A DNA stretch of 64,000 nt from Streptomyces cupreus (GCF_014257025.1 NZ_JACMSF010000023.1:55537-119536); one strand, 5' to 3'; numbered from the stretch's first letter, positions 27,104-35,790 are shown. Notes: generated from the sequence alone by a model not told the origin. Translations and numbers: made by a program.

Positions 27104-27145
27104 TTGACAAGTGTCCGGGATGTTTCTCTACTGTGAACGCTCACA
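27104..27145 (+). promoter_or_regulatory. Importer promoter with overlapping LacI-type operator
   Basis: A consensus -35 TTGACA at 27104-27109 is followed by TACTGT (27129-27134, 19-nt spacing) or TCTACT (17-nt spacing) as -10. The near-palindrome TGTGAACGCTCACA (27132-27145) has the CG-centred form bound by LacI-family repressors and overlaps the -10 or start region. It lies between the divergent GH42 and solute-binding-protein genes, so the LacI protein encoded at the end of the operon could repress both. Confidence 0.75.
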
Positions 27146-27199
27146 GAAGCATGGCAGGTTCTCGCAGCAGGCGGGAACCCCAGGTCAGGGGAGAGATCC

Positions 27200-28519
27200 A
27201 TGCCCATCACGAAGCGCAGCCGCCTCGTGGCATCCACCATCGCTGTTGTCCTCGGAGCCACCGCCCTCGCCGCGTGCGGCTCGTCCGACGACGAGACCGA
27301 GGCCGAATCGGGACCGGTCTCGCTCACGTACTGGACGTGGACGCCCGGCATGGACAAGGTCGTCGACCTCTGGAACGACGGCCCGGGCAAGAAGGACCAG
27401 ATCAAGGTCACGGTGAAGAAGCAGGCGTCCGGCGACACGCTGGTCACCAAGATCCTCACCGCGCACAAGGCCGGCAAGGCGCCCGACCTGGTCCAGGCCG
27501 AGTACCAGGCGCTGCCCACACTGGTCAGCAATGACGCGCTCGCGGACATCTCGAAGGACACGGGCGAGGCGAAGACCAGGTTCGCCGACGGTGTGTGGCA
27601 GCAGACCACGCTGGGCACGGACGCGGTCTACGCGGTCCCGCAGGACATCGGCCCGATGATGTTCTACTACCGCGAGGACCTCTTCAAGAAGTACAAGCTC
27701 GACGTCCCCAAGACCTGGGACGAGTTCGCCGAGACCGCCCGCAAGCTCAAGAAGGCGTCCCCCGACACCGACCTCACCACCTTCTCCGCCAACGACTCCG
27801 GCCTCTTCGCGGGCCTGGCCCAGCAGGCCGGCGCCCAGTGGTGGACCACCGAGGGCCAGAAGTGGAAGGTCGGCATCAACGACGCGGCGAGCCAGAAGGT
27901 CGCCAAGTTCTGGGGCGACCTCGTCAAGGAGGGCGCCATCGACAACCAGCCGATGTACACCCCGGCCTGGAACAAGGCGCTCAACACCGGCAAGCAGATC
28001 GCCTGGGTCTCCGCGGTGTGGGCCCCGGGCACGCTGACCACGGCCGCGCCCGACACCAAGGGCAAGTGGGCCATGGCCCCGCTCCCCCAGTGGTCCGGGG
28101 GCGAGAACCTCACCGGCAGCTGGGGCGGCTCCTCCACCGCCGTCACCACGGACTCCAAGCACCAGGCCGCCGCCGCCAAGTTCGCCGCCTGGCTGAACAC
28201 CGACGACGCCGCCCTGCAGGCGCTGGCCAAGGAGAGCGGCATCTACCCCGCCGCCACCAACGCCCAGACGTCCGGGGCGTTCACCAACCCGCCGGAGTAC
28301 TTCTCGAACCAGGCCGACTTCTACACCCAGGCCGCCGAGATAGCCAAGAGCACCGCTCCGTCCGCCTGGGGCCCGAACGTGAACGTCGCCTACACGACCT
28401 TCAAGGACGCGTTCGGCATGGCCGCCAAGGACAAGTCGGACTTCGTCGCCGCCCTGAACACGATGCAGGACGACACCGTCGCCGACCTGAAGAAGCAGGG
28501 CTTCGGAGTCTCCGAGTGA
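27200..28519 (+). CDS. Sugar ABC transporter solute-binding lipoprotein (galacto-oligosaccharide)
   Basis: A 439-residue type 1 extracellular solute-binding protein. The lipobox L-A-A-C-G places the lipidated Cys at about residue 26, so it is anchored outside the membrane. The body has the maltose/oligosaccharide-binding fold pattern (Y-W-T-W-T-P-G-M near the start, F-Y-Y-R-E-D-L-F-K-K, P-K-T-W-D-E-F). Its genes for two permeases follow with 4-nt overlaps. The setting between a galactanase, a beta-galactosidase and a LacI regulator makes galactan-derived oligosaccharides the likely ligand, comparable to GanS of Bacillus. No ATPase gene is in the operon. Confidence 0.9.
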   Translation: MPITKRSRLVASTIAVVLGATALAACGSSDDETEAESGPVSLTYWTWTPGMDKVVDLWNDGPGKKDQIKVTVKKQASGDTLVTKILTAHKAGKAPDLVQAEYQALPTLVSNDALADISKDTGEAKTRFADGVWQQTTLGTDAVYAVPQDIGPMMFYYREDLFKKYKLDVPKTWDEFAETARKLKKASPDTDLTTFSANDSGLFAGLAQQAGAQWWTTEGQKWKVGINDAASQKVAKFWGDLVKEGAIDNQPMYTPAWNKALNTGKQIAWVSAVWAPGTLTTAAPDTKGKWAMAPLPQWSGGENLTGSWGGSSTAVTTDSKHQAAAAKFAAWLNTDDAALQALAKESGIYPAATNAQTSGAFTNPPEYFSNQADFYTQAAEIAKSTAPSAWGPNVNVAYTTFKDAFGMAAKDKSDFVAALNTMQDDTVADLKKQGFGVSE

Positions 28520-29490
28520 CCAGCGCACGCCGGAAGTCGTACGGGGTCAAGGGGGCCCCGTACGCCCTCCCGTCTCCCACCACCACCCTCAAACGAGCGC
28601 GAAGCGCGCCCTACTTTTTCCTCCTCCCCGCAGTCGTCCTCTTCGCCCTGTTCTTCGCGCTGCCCATCGGGTACGCGCTCTGGCTCAGCTTCCGCAAGGT
28701 GAAGGTCTCGGGCCTCGGCCTGGGCTCCGGTGCCCGCTCGGAGGTCTGGGCCGGCCTGGAGAACTACACCGATGCCCTCACCGACAGCGAACTCGTGGAC
28801 GGCGCGCTGCGCGTGCTCGGCTACGGCTGCATCGTCGTCCCGGTGATGCTGGGCCTCGCCCTGCTGTTCGCGCTCATGCTCGACTCCGACAAGGTGCGGC
28901 TCGCCCCCTTCACCCGGCTCGCGATCTTCCTGCCATACGCCATTCCCGGCGTGGTGGCGGCGCTGCTGTGGGGCTTCCTGTATCTGCCGGACGTCAGCCC
29001 GTTCTACTTCGTGCTCGACAAGCTGGGCCTGCCGCAGCCGGACCTGCTGGACGGCGGTCCGCTGTATCTCGCCCTGTCGAACATCGCGGTCTGGGGCGGC
29101 ACCGGCTTCAACATGATCGTCATCTACACCTCGCTGCAGGCCATCCCTGCCGAGGTCTACGAGGCGGCGAAGCTGGACGGCGCCACCCCGCTGCAGATCG
29201 CGCTGAGGATCAAGATTCCGATGGTGGCGTCGTCTCTGGTGCTCACCTTCTTCTTCTCGATCATCGCCACGCTCCAGGTGTTCAACGAGCCGACCACCCT
29301 CAAGCCGCTCACCAACTCCGTGTCCACGACGTGGAGTCCGCTGATGAAGGTGTACCAGGACGCCTTCGGCAAGGGCGACATCTACGCGGCCGCCGCCCAG
29401 GCCGTGATCATCGCCCTCGTCACGCTCGTCCTGTCCTTCGGCTTCCTGCGGGCCGCGAACCGTCGTACCAAGCAGGAGGCAGCACGATGA
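28516..29490 (+). CDS. Sugar ABC transporter permease (MalF/GanP-like)
   Basis: A 324-residue permease with six predicted helices. The EAA loop that docks the ATPase is visible as Y-E-A-A-K-L-D-G-A-T-P-L-Q. GTG 28516 overlaps the binding-protein stop (GTGA), giving translational coupling. The longer frame upstream is a shadow of the binding-protein gene. Pairs with the next gene to form the membrane channel. Confidence 0.9.
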   Translation: MTSARRKSYGVKGAPYALPSPTTTLKRARSAPYFFLLPAVVLFALFFALPIGYALWLSFRKVKVSGLGLGSGARSEVWAGLENYTDALTDSELVDGALRVLGYGCIVVPVMLGLALLFALMLDSDKVRLAPFTRLAIFLPYAIPGVVAALLWGFLYLPDVSPFYFVLDKLGLPQPDLLDGGPLYLALSNIAVWGGTGFNMIVIYTSLQAIPAEVYEAAKLDGATPLQIALRIKIPMVASSLVLTFFFSIIATLQVFNEPTTLKPLTNSVSTTWSPLMKVYQDAFGKGDIYAAAAQAVIIALVTLVLSFGFLRAANRRTKQEAAR

Positions 29491-30392
29491 GTTCTCTTGC
29501 CATCCGCAAGGCCTCGCCAGCGGCGGGTACCACGCCCGGCACCGCCCAGGGCCCGCCGCTGCGCCGCCGGATCGCGCTCGTGCCGACGATCACGCTGCTC
29601 ATCGGCGCGATCTACTGCCTGCTGCCCGTCGCCTGGGTGGTGATCGCGGCCACCAAGTCCGGCAGTGAACTGTTCTCCACGTTCACGTTCCTGCCGGGCA
29701 GCGGCTTCGCCGACAACATCAAGGACCTCAGCGCCTACCGCGACGGCGTCTACTGGAAGTGGATGGGCAACTCCGCCCTGTACGCCGGTCTGGGCGCCCT
29801 GCTGTCGACGGTCGTCTCGGCGTTCAGCGGCTACGCGCTGGCGATCTACCGCTTCCGCGGCCGGGAGACGATCTTCAACGTGCTGCTCGCGGGTGTGCTG
29901 ATGCCGCCGGTGATCCTCGCCATCCCGCAGTACCTGCTGCTGGCGAAGGCCGACGTCACGGACTCGTACCTGTCCGTGCTGCTGCCGCTGATCCTGTCGC
30001 CGTACGGCGTCTACCTGGCCCGGATCTACGCCACTGCCGCCGTCCCGGCCGACGTGGTCGAGGCCGGGCGGATGGACGGCGCGAGCGAGTGGCGGATCTT
30101 CACCCGGGTCGCGCTGCCGATGATGGTGCCGGGGCTGGTGACGGTATTCCTGTTCCAGTTCGTGGCCGTGTGGAACAACTTCCTGCTGCCGTACATCATG
30201 CTCAGCGACGACGAGAAGTTCCCGATCACGCTCGGTCTTTACACGCTCCTGGAGCAGGGCGCGAACACCCCGGCGCTCTACACCCTGGTGATCACCGGCG
30301 CCCTCCTCGCGGTCATCCCGCTGGTGGCACTCTTCCTGGTCATCCAGCGGTTCTGGAGCCTCGATCTGCTCTCCGGGGCCGTAAAGTCATGA
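29487..30392 (+). CDS. Sugar ABC transporter permease (MalG/GanQ-like)
   Basis: A 301-residue permease with six predicted helices and the EAA-type loop V-E-A-G-R-M-D-G-A-S-E-W-R. ATG 29487 overlaps the stop of the first permease (ATGA), and its own stop overlaps the LacI start. As no ATP-binding subunit is encoded here, energy probably comes from a shared MsiK-type ATPase elsewhere, as is usual for Streptomyces oligosaccharide importers. Confidence 0.9.
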   Translation: MSSLAIRKASPAAGTTPGTAQGPPLRRRIALVPTITLLIGAIYCLLPVAWVVIAATKSGSELFSTFTFLPGSGFADNIKDLSAYRDGVYWKWMGNSALYAGLGALLSTVVSAFSGYALAIYRFRGRETIFNVLLAGVLMPPVILAIPQYLLLAKADVTDSYLSVLLPLILSPYGVYLARIYATAAVPADVVEAGRMDGASEWRIFTRVALPMMVPGLVTVFLFQFVAVWNNFLLPYIMLSDDEKFPITLGLYTLLEQGANTPALYTLVITGALLAVIPLVALFLVIQRFWSLDLLSGAVKS

Positions 30393-31420
30393 CCATGAGC
30401 AATACGGGGGGCCGGCGCAAACCGCCGACGATCCATGACGTGGCCCGCGAGGCAGGGGTCTCCCGGGGCACCGTCTCGCGTGTGCTCAACGGCGGGCACT
30501 ACGTCAGCCCCACCGCCCAGGAGGCGGTCAACGCCGCGATCCGCAAGACGGGTTACGTCGTCAACCGGCACGCCCGCTCGCTGATCACCGGGCGCTCGGA
30601 CTCGATCGGCTTTCTGCTGACGGAGCCGCAGGAGAAGCTCTTCGAGGACCCCAACTTCAATGTTCTGCTGCGGTGTTGCACCCAGGCGCTGGCCTCGCAC
30701 GACATCCCGCTGCTGCTGATGCTGGCCGGCACGGAGGACGAGCGGCGCCGGATAACGCGGTACATCACGGCCGGTCACGTCGACGGCGTGCTGGTGGTGT
30801 CCAGCCACTCCGCAGACCCGGTCGCCGAGGAACTGCGCCAGGCGGGGGTACCCCTCGTCCAGTGCGGCAAGCCCATGGGGCGCGGCTCCAAGGTGAGTTA
30901 CGTGGCCGCCGACGACCGGGACGGCGCCCGTGACATGGTGCGCCATCTGCTCTCGCTGGGCCGCCGCCGTATCGGTGTCGTGACCGGTCCGCTGGACAGC
31001 CCGGGTGGCGTCGATCGCCTCGCCGGGTACAAGGAGGTGCTCACCGAGGCGGGCGTCGAGATCGACGAGCGTCTCATCGTCTCCGGCGACTACAGCCGGG
31101 CCAGCGGCGAGGCCGGCGCCGAACGGCTGCTGGCGCAGGCCCCGGACATGGATGCCGTGTTCGTGGCCTCCGACCTGATGGCGCAGGGCGCGCTGACGGC
31201 ACTGCGCCGGGCGGGCCGCCGGGTCCCCGAGGACGTGGCCCTGGGCGGCTTCGACGACTCCACCGCCGCGACGGAGTCCACCCCCGCCCTCACCACGATC
31301 CGCCAGCCCTACGACCGCATCAGCAACGAGATGGTGCGGGTGCTGCTGGCCCAGATCGGGGGCGAGGACCCGGCGGCGGTGATCCTGCCGACGGAGCTGG
31401 TGAGACGCGAGTCGGCGTAG
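30389..31420 (+). CDS. LacI-family repressor of the galactan locus
   Basis: A 343-residue LacI protein. The helix-turn-helix and hinge (T-I-H-D-V-A-R-E-A-G-V-S-R-G-T-V-S-R-V-L-N) are followed by a periplasmic-binding-protein-like effector domain ending G-F-D-D-S and T-T-I-R-Q-P. It is the last gene of the importer operon, coupled by ATGA; an ATG six nt later is an alternative start. It most likely binds the TGTGAACGCTCACA site at 27132-27145 and is released by galactose or galactobiose, so it would autoregulate with the importer and the divergent GH42 gene. Confidence 0.92.
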   Translation: MTMSNTGGRRKPPTIHDVAREAGVSRGTVSRVLNGGHYVSPTAQEAVNAAIRKTGYVVNRHARSLITGRSDSIGFLLTEPQEKLFEDPNFNVLLRCCTQALASHDIPLLLMLAGTEDERRRITRYITAGHVDGVLVVSSHSADPVAEELRQAGVPLVQCGKPMGRGSKVSYVAADDRDGARDMVRHLLSLGRRRIGVVTGPLDSPGGVDRLAGYKEVLTEAGVEIDERLIVSGDYSRASGEAGAERLLAQAPDMDAVFVASDLMAQGALTALRRAGRRVPEDVALGGFDDSTAATESTPALTTIRQPYDRISNEMVRVLLAQIGGEDPAAVILPTELVRRESA

Positions 31421-31438
31421 AACCGTCACCTCAGGCAT

Positions 31439-31463
31439 GGGCGCGCCGCACCGCAGCGCGCCC
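31439..31463 (+). terminator. Hairpin terminator after the LacI gene
   Basis: Perfect 8-bp arms GGGCGCGC and GCGCGCCC with a 9-nt loop, 18 bp past the LacI stop, followed by TTCGCTT on the plus strand. Confidence 0.65.
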
Positions 31464-31580
31464 TTCGCTTGCCCGGGTGGCCCACTCGGTCAGGATCGAA
31501 GAAGCCGTGGACCACTCCCCCGCCCTAGCGTGAAACCACCGACGACCCCGTCGGACCCCGTCTCACGCAAGGAGTACGCC

Positions 31581-31931
31581 ATGACCGCCGGTGTTCAGAC
31601 GATCATCTACCCCGTGAAGGACCTCGCCCGGGCGAAGGCCGTGTTCGGTGCCCTGCTCGGTGTGGAGCCGTATGCGGACGAGCCGTACTACGTCGGCTAC
31701 AAGGACGCCGGCCAGGACGTCGGCCTCGACCCCAACGGGCACGCGAAGGGCATGACGGGTCCGGTGCCGTACTGGCACGTCGACGACATCCGGGCGACGC
31801 TCGCGGGTCTGCTGGCGGCCGGCGCGGAGGCGCTGCAGGACGTGCAGGACGTCGGCGGCGGCCGGCAGATCGCCTTCGTCAAGGACGCGGACGGGAACCT
31901 GATCGGGCTGCTCCAGGACCCGGGCAAGTAG
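31581..31931 (+). CDS. VOC (glyoxalase/bleomycin-resistance fold) family protein
   Basis: A 116-residue protein with paired beta-alpha-beta-beta-beta modules of the vicinal oxygen chelate superfamily. It opens Q-T-I-I-Y-P-V-K-D-L-A-R-A-K-A and ends with the typical F-V-K-D-A-D-G-N-L-I-G-L-L-Q. His and Glu ligands of metal-dependent glyoxalases are not all evident, so the reaction cannot be predicted. ATG 31581 follows AAGGAG. It stands alone, between the LacI terminator and a MarR gene on the same strand. Confidence 0.85.
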   Translation: MTAGVQTIIYPVKDLARAKAVFGALLGVEPYADEPYYVGYKDAGQDVGLDPNGHAKGMTGPVPYWHVDDIRATLAGLLAAGAEALQDVQDVGGGRQIAFVKDADGNLIGLLQDPGK

Positions 31932-31945
31932 TCGGCGCCAGCTCG

Positions 31946-31975
31946 ATTGCACATGCACTAGTTGCACAGTAAACA
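31946..31975 (+). promoter_or_regulatory. Promoter and repeated TTGCACA motifs upstream of the MarR gene
   Basis: TTGCAC (31947-31952) and TAAACA (31970-31975) are spaced by 17 nt as -35 and -10. The sequence TTGCACA occurs twice in 22 bp and forms the imperfect palindrome TGCACTAGTTGCA, a plausible autoregulatory MarR operator overlapping the promoter. Confidence 0.5.
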
Positions 31976-32004
31976 AATGGCCGATCCGGTGCTACCGTGC
32001 AGTT

Positions 32005-32394
32005 ATGGCAGCGAAAACGGCCGAGGCCGGGCTCGAGGAACGGTGGCGGGACATCCTGTCGGTCCACGCGCGCACGATGTGCGAGATCGACCGTGTGCTG
32101 CATCCCCACGGGCTGGGCGCGAGCGACTTCGAAGTGCTCGACATCCTCGCCACCGCCTCGCCCGAGGAGAGCGAGCACTGCCGGGTGCAGAACCTCGTCG
32201 GACGCGTGCATCTGAGCCAGAGCGCCCTGTCCCGGCTCATCGGCCGGCTGGAGAAGGAGGGCCTGGTGCAGCGGTCCATCTGCGTCGAGGACCGGCGCGG
32301 CGTCTATGTCACCCTCACCCCCAAGGGCCGTGACCTGCACGCCAAGGTACTGCCGCTCCAGCGGGACGCACTGGCCCGTATGCTCCACGGCTGA
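32005..32394 (+). CDS. MarR-family regulator
   Basis: A 129-residue winged-helix protein. The recognition region V-H-L-S-Q-S-A-L-S-R-L-I-G-R-L-E-K-E-G-L-V and the wing E-D-R-R-G-V-Y-V-T-L-T-P-K-G are standard MarR. A Cys in the first helix region (T-M-C-E-I-D) and others in E-H-C and S-I-C could allow redox sensing, but this is speculative. It has its own promoter with TTGCACA repeats. The nearest gene on the same strand is the VOC protein upstream, a possible target. Confidence 0.9.
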   Translation: MAAKTAEAGLEERWRDILSVHARTMCEIDRVLHPHGLGASDFEVLDILATASPEESEHCRVQNLVGRVHLSQSALSRLIGRLEKEGLVQRSICVEDRRGVYVTLTPKGRDLHAKVLPLQRDALARMLHG

Positions 32395-32417
32395 GCCCGG
32401 CCGGGTGGTGGCCGGGC
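32395..32417. terminator. Bidirectional hairpin between the MarR and SseB-like genes
   Basis: Perfect 8-bp arms GCCCGGCC and GGCCGGGC with a 7-nt loop, lying directly between two convergent genes. Confidence 0.65.
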
Positions 32418-32432
32418 CCGGCGCGGCCTCGC

Positions 32433-32834
32433 TCAGGGCCTGGCCAGCAGCGTGCGTACGCCCTCCGAGGTCAGTGTGAGCGGGTGCGGGGAGCCGGCGT
32501 CGATCGTCAGGGACAGATCGTCGGCGGGCCACTGCGCGGCGAGCGCACCCAACGGCACCAGCCGGTAGCGGCCGACGAACGGCAGCAGCTCGGCCATCGC
32601 GGGCTCCGAGGTGAACACGGGCACCACGGGCTCGCCGTCCGGCTGCTCCAGGACGGGCAGCGCGACGGCGCCCGGGTCGGTGGCGTCGTCCTCGCTCGCG
32701 TCGTCCGGCACGGGCACCAGCACCTCGCTCCCGGCGAGCGCGTCCAGCGCCGCGGTGTCCTCATGGTTCCCGGCCAGCGCGTCCAGCGCCTGCCTGGCCG
32801 GTGTGGCGGTATAGCGGTTCGCGGGTGTCTCCAT
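32433..32834 (-). CDS. SseB-like domain protein
   Basis: A protein of about 133 residues resembling the SseB N-terminal domain found in many Streptomyces proteins. The core has V-L-V-P-V-P-D, L-P-V-F-T-S-E-P-A and L-A-A-Q-W-P type segments. The start is ATG 32834, preceded by GGGGAT; the longer frame overlaps the divergent secreted-protein promoter. The cellular role is unknown. It is a single gene with its own divergent promoter region. Confidence 0.65.
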   Translation of the reverse strand: METPANRYTATPARQALDALAGNHEDTAALDALAGSEVLVPVPDDASEDDATDPGAVALPVLEQPDGEPVVPVFTSEPAMAELLPFVGRYRLVPLGALAAQWPADDLSLTIDAGSPHPLTLTSEGVRTLLARP

Positions 32835-33027
32835 CACAGATCCCCTGGTAGCGGCGGCGGTCGTGGGGGCCGCGTACCCGATCCGGAGTGGAGCATTCAT
32901 GGGCGGGTACTCAGGTGGGCGGCCAGGCCAGGGGGTACCACCGGGATTTTTTGTGATGTACCGCAACCATTCCCGCAAGACGGATGTCTCCCCTGATATC
33001 AGAACCACGCACACGTCGGGGGACGCA

Positions 33028-33606
33028 ATGCGAAGAATCAGAACAACCTGGGTGGCACTCGCGGTCATCGCGGGCCTGGGCGTGCCGGCGCTGCCCGCCG
33101 CCACCGCCTCGGCCGCCTCTACGCAGACCACGGTCTGCCCGACCGGTTGGGGCAGCCTGCCCAAGGTCCGGTCCACCTCGACGGCGACACCGATCGAGAA
33201 CATACGCACCGGCCGTCACGCCTGCTACGACCGCATGGTCGTCGACCTGCCCGGCGCGGGCAAGGCCGGCCTCGGCTACTCGGTCCGGTATGTGAACCGG
33301 CTGTACCAGGACGGCTCGGGCCATCATGTACCCGTCGGCGGCGGTGCCGTCCTGGAGGTCAGGGTGGCCGCGCCCGCCTACGACCCCGAGACCGGTGCCC
33401 CCACCTATCCGGGACGGGTGAACAGGCCCCTGCCGGGGGTCGACCTCACCGGCTATCGCACCTTCCGTGACACCCGGTTCGCCGGCAGCTTCGAAGGGGA
33501 GACGCTCGTCGGTCTCGGGGTCCGCGCGCGCCTGCCGTTCCGGGTGCTGGTGCTGACCGACCGGATCGTCCTGGACGTCGCCCACAACTGGACCGGCGCC
33601 CGCTGA
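33028..33606 (+). CDS. Secreted AMIN-like domain protein
   Basis: About 192 residues with a cleavable signal peptide (R-R-I-R, hydrophobic core, A-S-A near residue 30). The mature part resembles the AMIN-like domain of actinobacterial secreted proteins: W-G-S-L-P-K, the R-T-G-R-H-A-C-Y-D-R-M-V-V-D segment, and a C-terminal F-R-V-L-V-L-T-D-R-I-V-L-D-V-A-H. Such domains are thought to bind cell-wall polymers. I choose ATG 33028 because it gives a good signal peptide; upstream sequence in the frame is not protein-like. Divergent from the SseB-like gene. Confidence 0.8.
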   Translation: MRRIRTTWVALAVIAGLGVPALPAATASAASTQTTVCPTGWGSLPKVRSTSTATPIENIRTGRHACYDRMVVDLPGAGKAGLGYSVRYVNRLYQDGSGHHVPVGGGAVLEVRVAAPAYDPETGAPTYPGRVNRPLPGVDLTGYRTFRDTRFAGSFEGETLVGLGVRARLPFRVLVLTDRIVLDVAHNWTGAR

Positions 33607-33619
33607 GCGGGACGGGCCC

Positions 33620-34093
33620 TCACGACGGGCCCTGACCGCCCTCCACGAGCCCGGCCAGCCTGGCCAGGGCCATACGCGTGCCCGTCTCGTTGTCCGCGGC
33701 GGGCACGGCGTCGGGAATCCCCTCGTGCACGATCAGTACGTCCGTACCGCCGCCGTCCGCGTCGGCGAGCGTGGTGGTGATGGTCATCGTGCCGCGCAGC
33801 GCGGGATCCGCCGTCTCGAACTCCAGCACCTCCACCACCCGCTCATCGGGCACCAGCTCGGTGAAACGCCCGTGGTAGGTGTCGGTGTGCGCACCCGACT
33901 TCCCGGTACCGGTCGGCAGGTCGTACGTCAGTGACACCCGGAAGTCACCCCCCACCCGCGCCTCGAAGGTGTGCACGTGCGAGGTCATCCCGTCCGGCAC
34001 CCGCCACCAGGCCACCGCTTCGGCGTCCACAAGCGCCCGGTACACGGCCGCGCGCGGTGCTTTCACATGCCATGAGACCCGCGTCGAGTACAT
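33620..34093 (-). CDS. SRPBCC/AHSA1-type ligand-binding protein
   Basis: A 157-residue START/AHSA1-fold protein, shown by A-P-R-A-A-V-Y-R-A-L-V-D-A-E-A at the N-terminus, W-W-R-V-P-D-G-M, and the C-terminal helix G-T-R-M-A-L-A-R-L-A-G-L-V-E. These proteins bind hydrophobic molecules or act as toxin/antibiotic-resistance or ATPase-activator factors. The role here is unknown. ATG 34093 is the family start; the longer frame is non-coding upstream. It converges with the AMIN-like gene, 13 bp apart. Confidence 0.85.
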   Translation of the reverse strand: MYSTRVSWHVKAPRAAVYRALVDAEAVAWWRVPDGMTSHVHTFEARVGGDFRVSLTYDLPTGTGKSGAHTDTYHGRFTELVPDERVVEVLEFETADPALRGTMTITTTLADADGGGTDVLIVHEGIPDAVPAADNETGTRMALARLAGLVEGGQGPS

Positions 34094-34241
34094 GGCGCGA
34101 ACATAACGTGGCCCCGACATGAAAAAGGGCAAGGAGCGCTTCCTCCCTGCCGTGTTCAAGGTATAGCCCACCGGGGGGCTTGCGGCAAGGCCCAGTTGGC
34201 GACGCAGAATCAGCGCCCTCAGCCGGAGCCTGCAGAAATGG

Positions 34242-35459
34242 GTGAGTTGCTCAGTGCGTGTTCTGTTGTCGACGTACGGGTCGCGCGGGGATGTCGAACC
34301 GCTGGCCGGACTCGCGGTCCGGTTGCGGGAACTCGGCGCGGAGGCGGTGGTGTGCGCGCCGCCGGACGAGGACTTCGCGCGGCGGCTGGCGGGGATCGGG
34401 GTGCCGATGGTGCCGGTCGGTCCGTCGGCGCGGGAGCTGACGCGCATGGTGCCGCCACCGTCCATGTCCGAGCGCGCGGCCGAGATCATCGCCGCCCAGT
34501 TCAAGTCGGTCGCCGCGGCGGCCGAGGAGTGCGACGTGCTGGTGGCGACCGGCATGATGCCGGCCGCGGCGGGCGCGCGGTCGGTGGCCGAGAAGGTGGG
34601 CATCCCCTCCTTCTCCGTCACCTTCCAGCAGCTCACCCTGCCGTCGCCGCGCCGTCGGCCGCTGGCGTATCGGGGTCGGCCGTTCCCGCCGGAGGTGACC
34701 GACAACCGGGTGCTGTGGGATCTGGACGCCCAGCGCATCGACGAGTTGTTCGGCGAGGCGCTCAACACCAACCGGGTGGCCAACGGTCTGGCACCGGTGG
34801 ACCACGTCCGCGACTACGTCATCGGCGACCGGCCGTGGCTCGCGACGGACCCGGTGCTGGACCCGTGGGACGGGGAGCCGGAGCTCGGTGTCGTCCAGAC
34901 AGGTGCGTGGATCGTGCCCGATCCCGCCCCGCTCCCGGCCGAGTTGACGGCGTTCCTGGACGCCGGGGCACCGCCGGTCCACGTGGGTTTCGGCAGCATG
35001 CCGATGCACACCTCGACGGATGTCGCCCAGGTGGCCGTGGAGGCGGTTCGGGCCCAGGGCCGCCGCCTGGTGCTGGCCCGCGGCTGGGCCGACCTGGCCT
35101 CTGTCGACGACCATGACGACTGCTTCATCGTCGGCGAGGTCAACCAGCAGTCGCTGTTCGGCAGGGTGGCCGCCGTCGTGCACCACGGTGGCGCGGGTAC
35201 GACGACTACGGCCACCCGGGCCGGCGCGCCTCAGGTGGTGGTCCCGCAGACGGCGGACCAGCCGTACTGGGCCGACCGGATCGCCGAGTTGGGCGTCGGC
35301 GTGGCGCACGACGGTCCGACTCCCACCTACGAGTCACTGGCGGCCGCGCTCACGGTGGCGCTGGCCCCCGAGACCGGCGCACGGGCGAAGGCCGTGGCCG
35401 GCACGATCCGCACCGACGGGACGACGGTGGCCGCGCGGCTGCTCCTCGACTCCGTCTGA
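34242..35459 (+). CDS. Glycosyltransferase family 1 (UGT/MGT, GtfB-like)
   Basis: A 405-residue GT-B enzyme. The start V-L-L-S-T-Y-G-S-R-G-D-V-E-P and the C-terminal nucleotide-sugar-binding motif V-H-H-G-G-A-G-T-T ... G-A-P-Q-V-V-V-P ... D-Q-P-Y-W-A are those of the family that decorates antibiotics, macrolides and sterols. The GTG at 34242 or the GTG at 34254 may start it. It stands alone with no deoxysugar genes nearby, so the acceptor is unknown. It could inactivate a macrolide-like compound or finish a natural product made elsewhere. Confidence 0.88.
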   Translation: MSCSVRVLLSTYGSRGDVEPLAGLAVRLRELGAEAVVCAPPDEDFARRLAGIGVPMVPVGPSARELTRMVPPPSMSERAAEIIAAQFKSVAAAAEECDVLVATGMMPAAAGARSVAEKVGIPSFSVTFQQLTLPSPRRRPLAYRGRPFPPEVTDNRVLWDLDAQRIDELFGEALNTNRVANGLAPVDHVRDYVIGDRPWLATDPVLDPWDGEPELGVVQTGAWIVPDPAPLPAELTAFLDAGAPPVHVGFGSMPMHTSTDVAQVAVEAVRAQGRRLVLARGWADLASVDDHDDCFIVGEVNQQSLFGRVAAVVHHGGAGTTTTATRAGAPQVVVPQTADQPYWADRIAELGVGVAHDGPTPTYESLAAALTVALAPETGARAKAVAGTIRTDGTTVAARLLLDSV

Positions 35460-35535
35460 GGCACCGGTCAGGCCAAGGCGTTCACCGACCGCCGCACCGG
35501 TGTCGTGTCGGGGGCGACCAGGAACGCCGGGCGGG

Positions 35536-35790
35536 TCAGCCGGGTCGGGTGTTGGTCACGGAGTTGTAAGTGAGCAGGCGATCCCGGAGGAGGAGATACG
35601 CGACCTGACCGGCAAGTTCCCGCCGCGGCGCCGCCTCGTCCGTCGCCACGAGGCCGAGGGTGTGGGAGCCCGAGAGCACGGTGAGCGGTCCGTTCGCCTC
35701 GTACGGGTCGTCGAGGTGCAGGGCGATGGTCACCGCGTCGGGCTCAGGCATGCCGTCCTCGTGGGCCCAGAAGGCGTAGTCCTGGGGTCC
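35536..35790 (-). pseudogene. Remnant of a phytanoyl-CoA dioxygenase (PhyH)-type gene
   Basis: About 84 codons resemble the middle of a PhyH-family Fe(II)/2-oxoglutarate dioxygenase: Q-D-Y-A-F-W, G-M-P-E-P-D-A-V-T-I-A-L-H-L-D-D, and N-G-P-L-T-V-L-S-G-S-H. The stretch then jumps to L-L-T-Y-N-S-V, which in intact relatives lies far downstream near the C-terminus, so an internal segment is missing. The N-terminal half and the distal metal-binding His region are also absent. It lies directly downstream of the radical-SAM operon on the same strand and may be a lost tailoring gene. Confidence 0.6.

Noticed and set aside
25672..27534. 620-codon plus-strand frame opposite the GH42 gene
   Set aside because: It is an antisense shadow of the GH42 gene, which has all family motifs.
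34196..35116. 306-codon frame overlapping the glycosyltransferase
   Set aside because: It is the +1 shadow of the glycosyltransferase gene and is Arg/Gly-rich without motifs.
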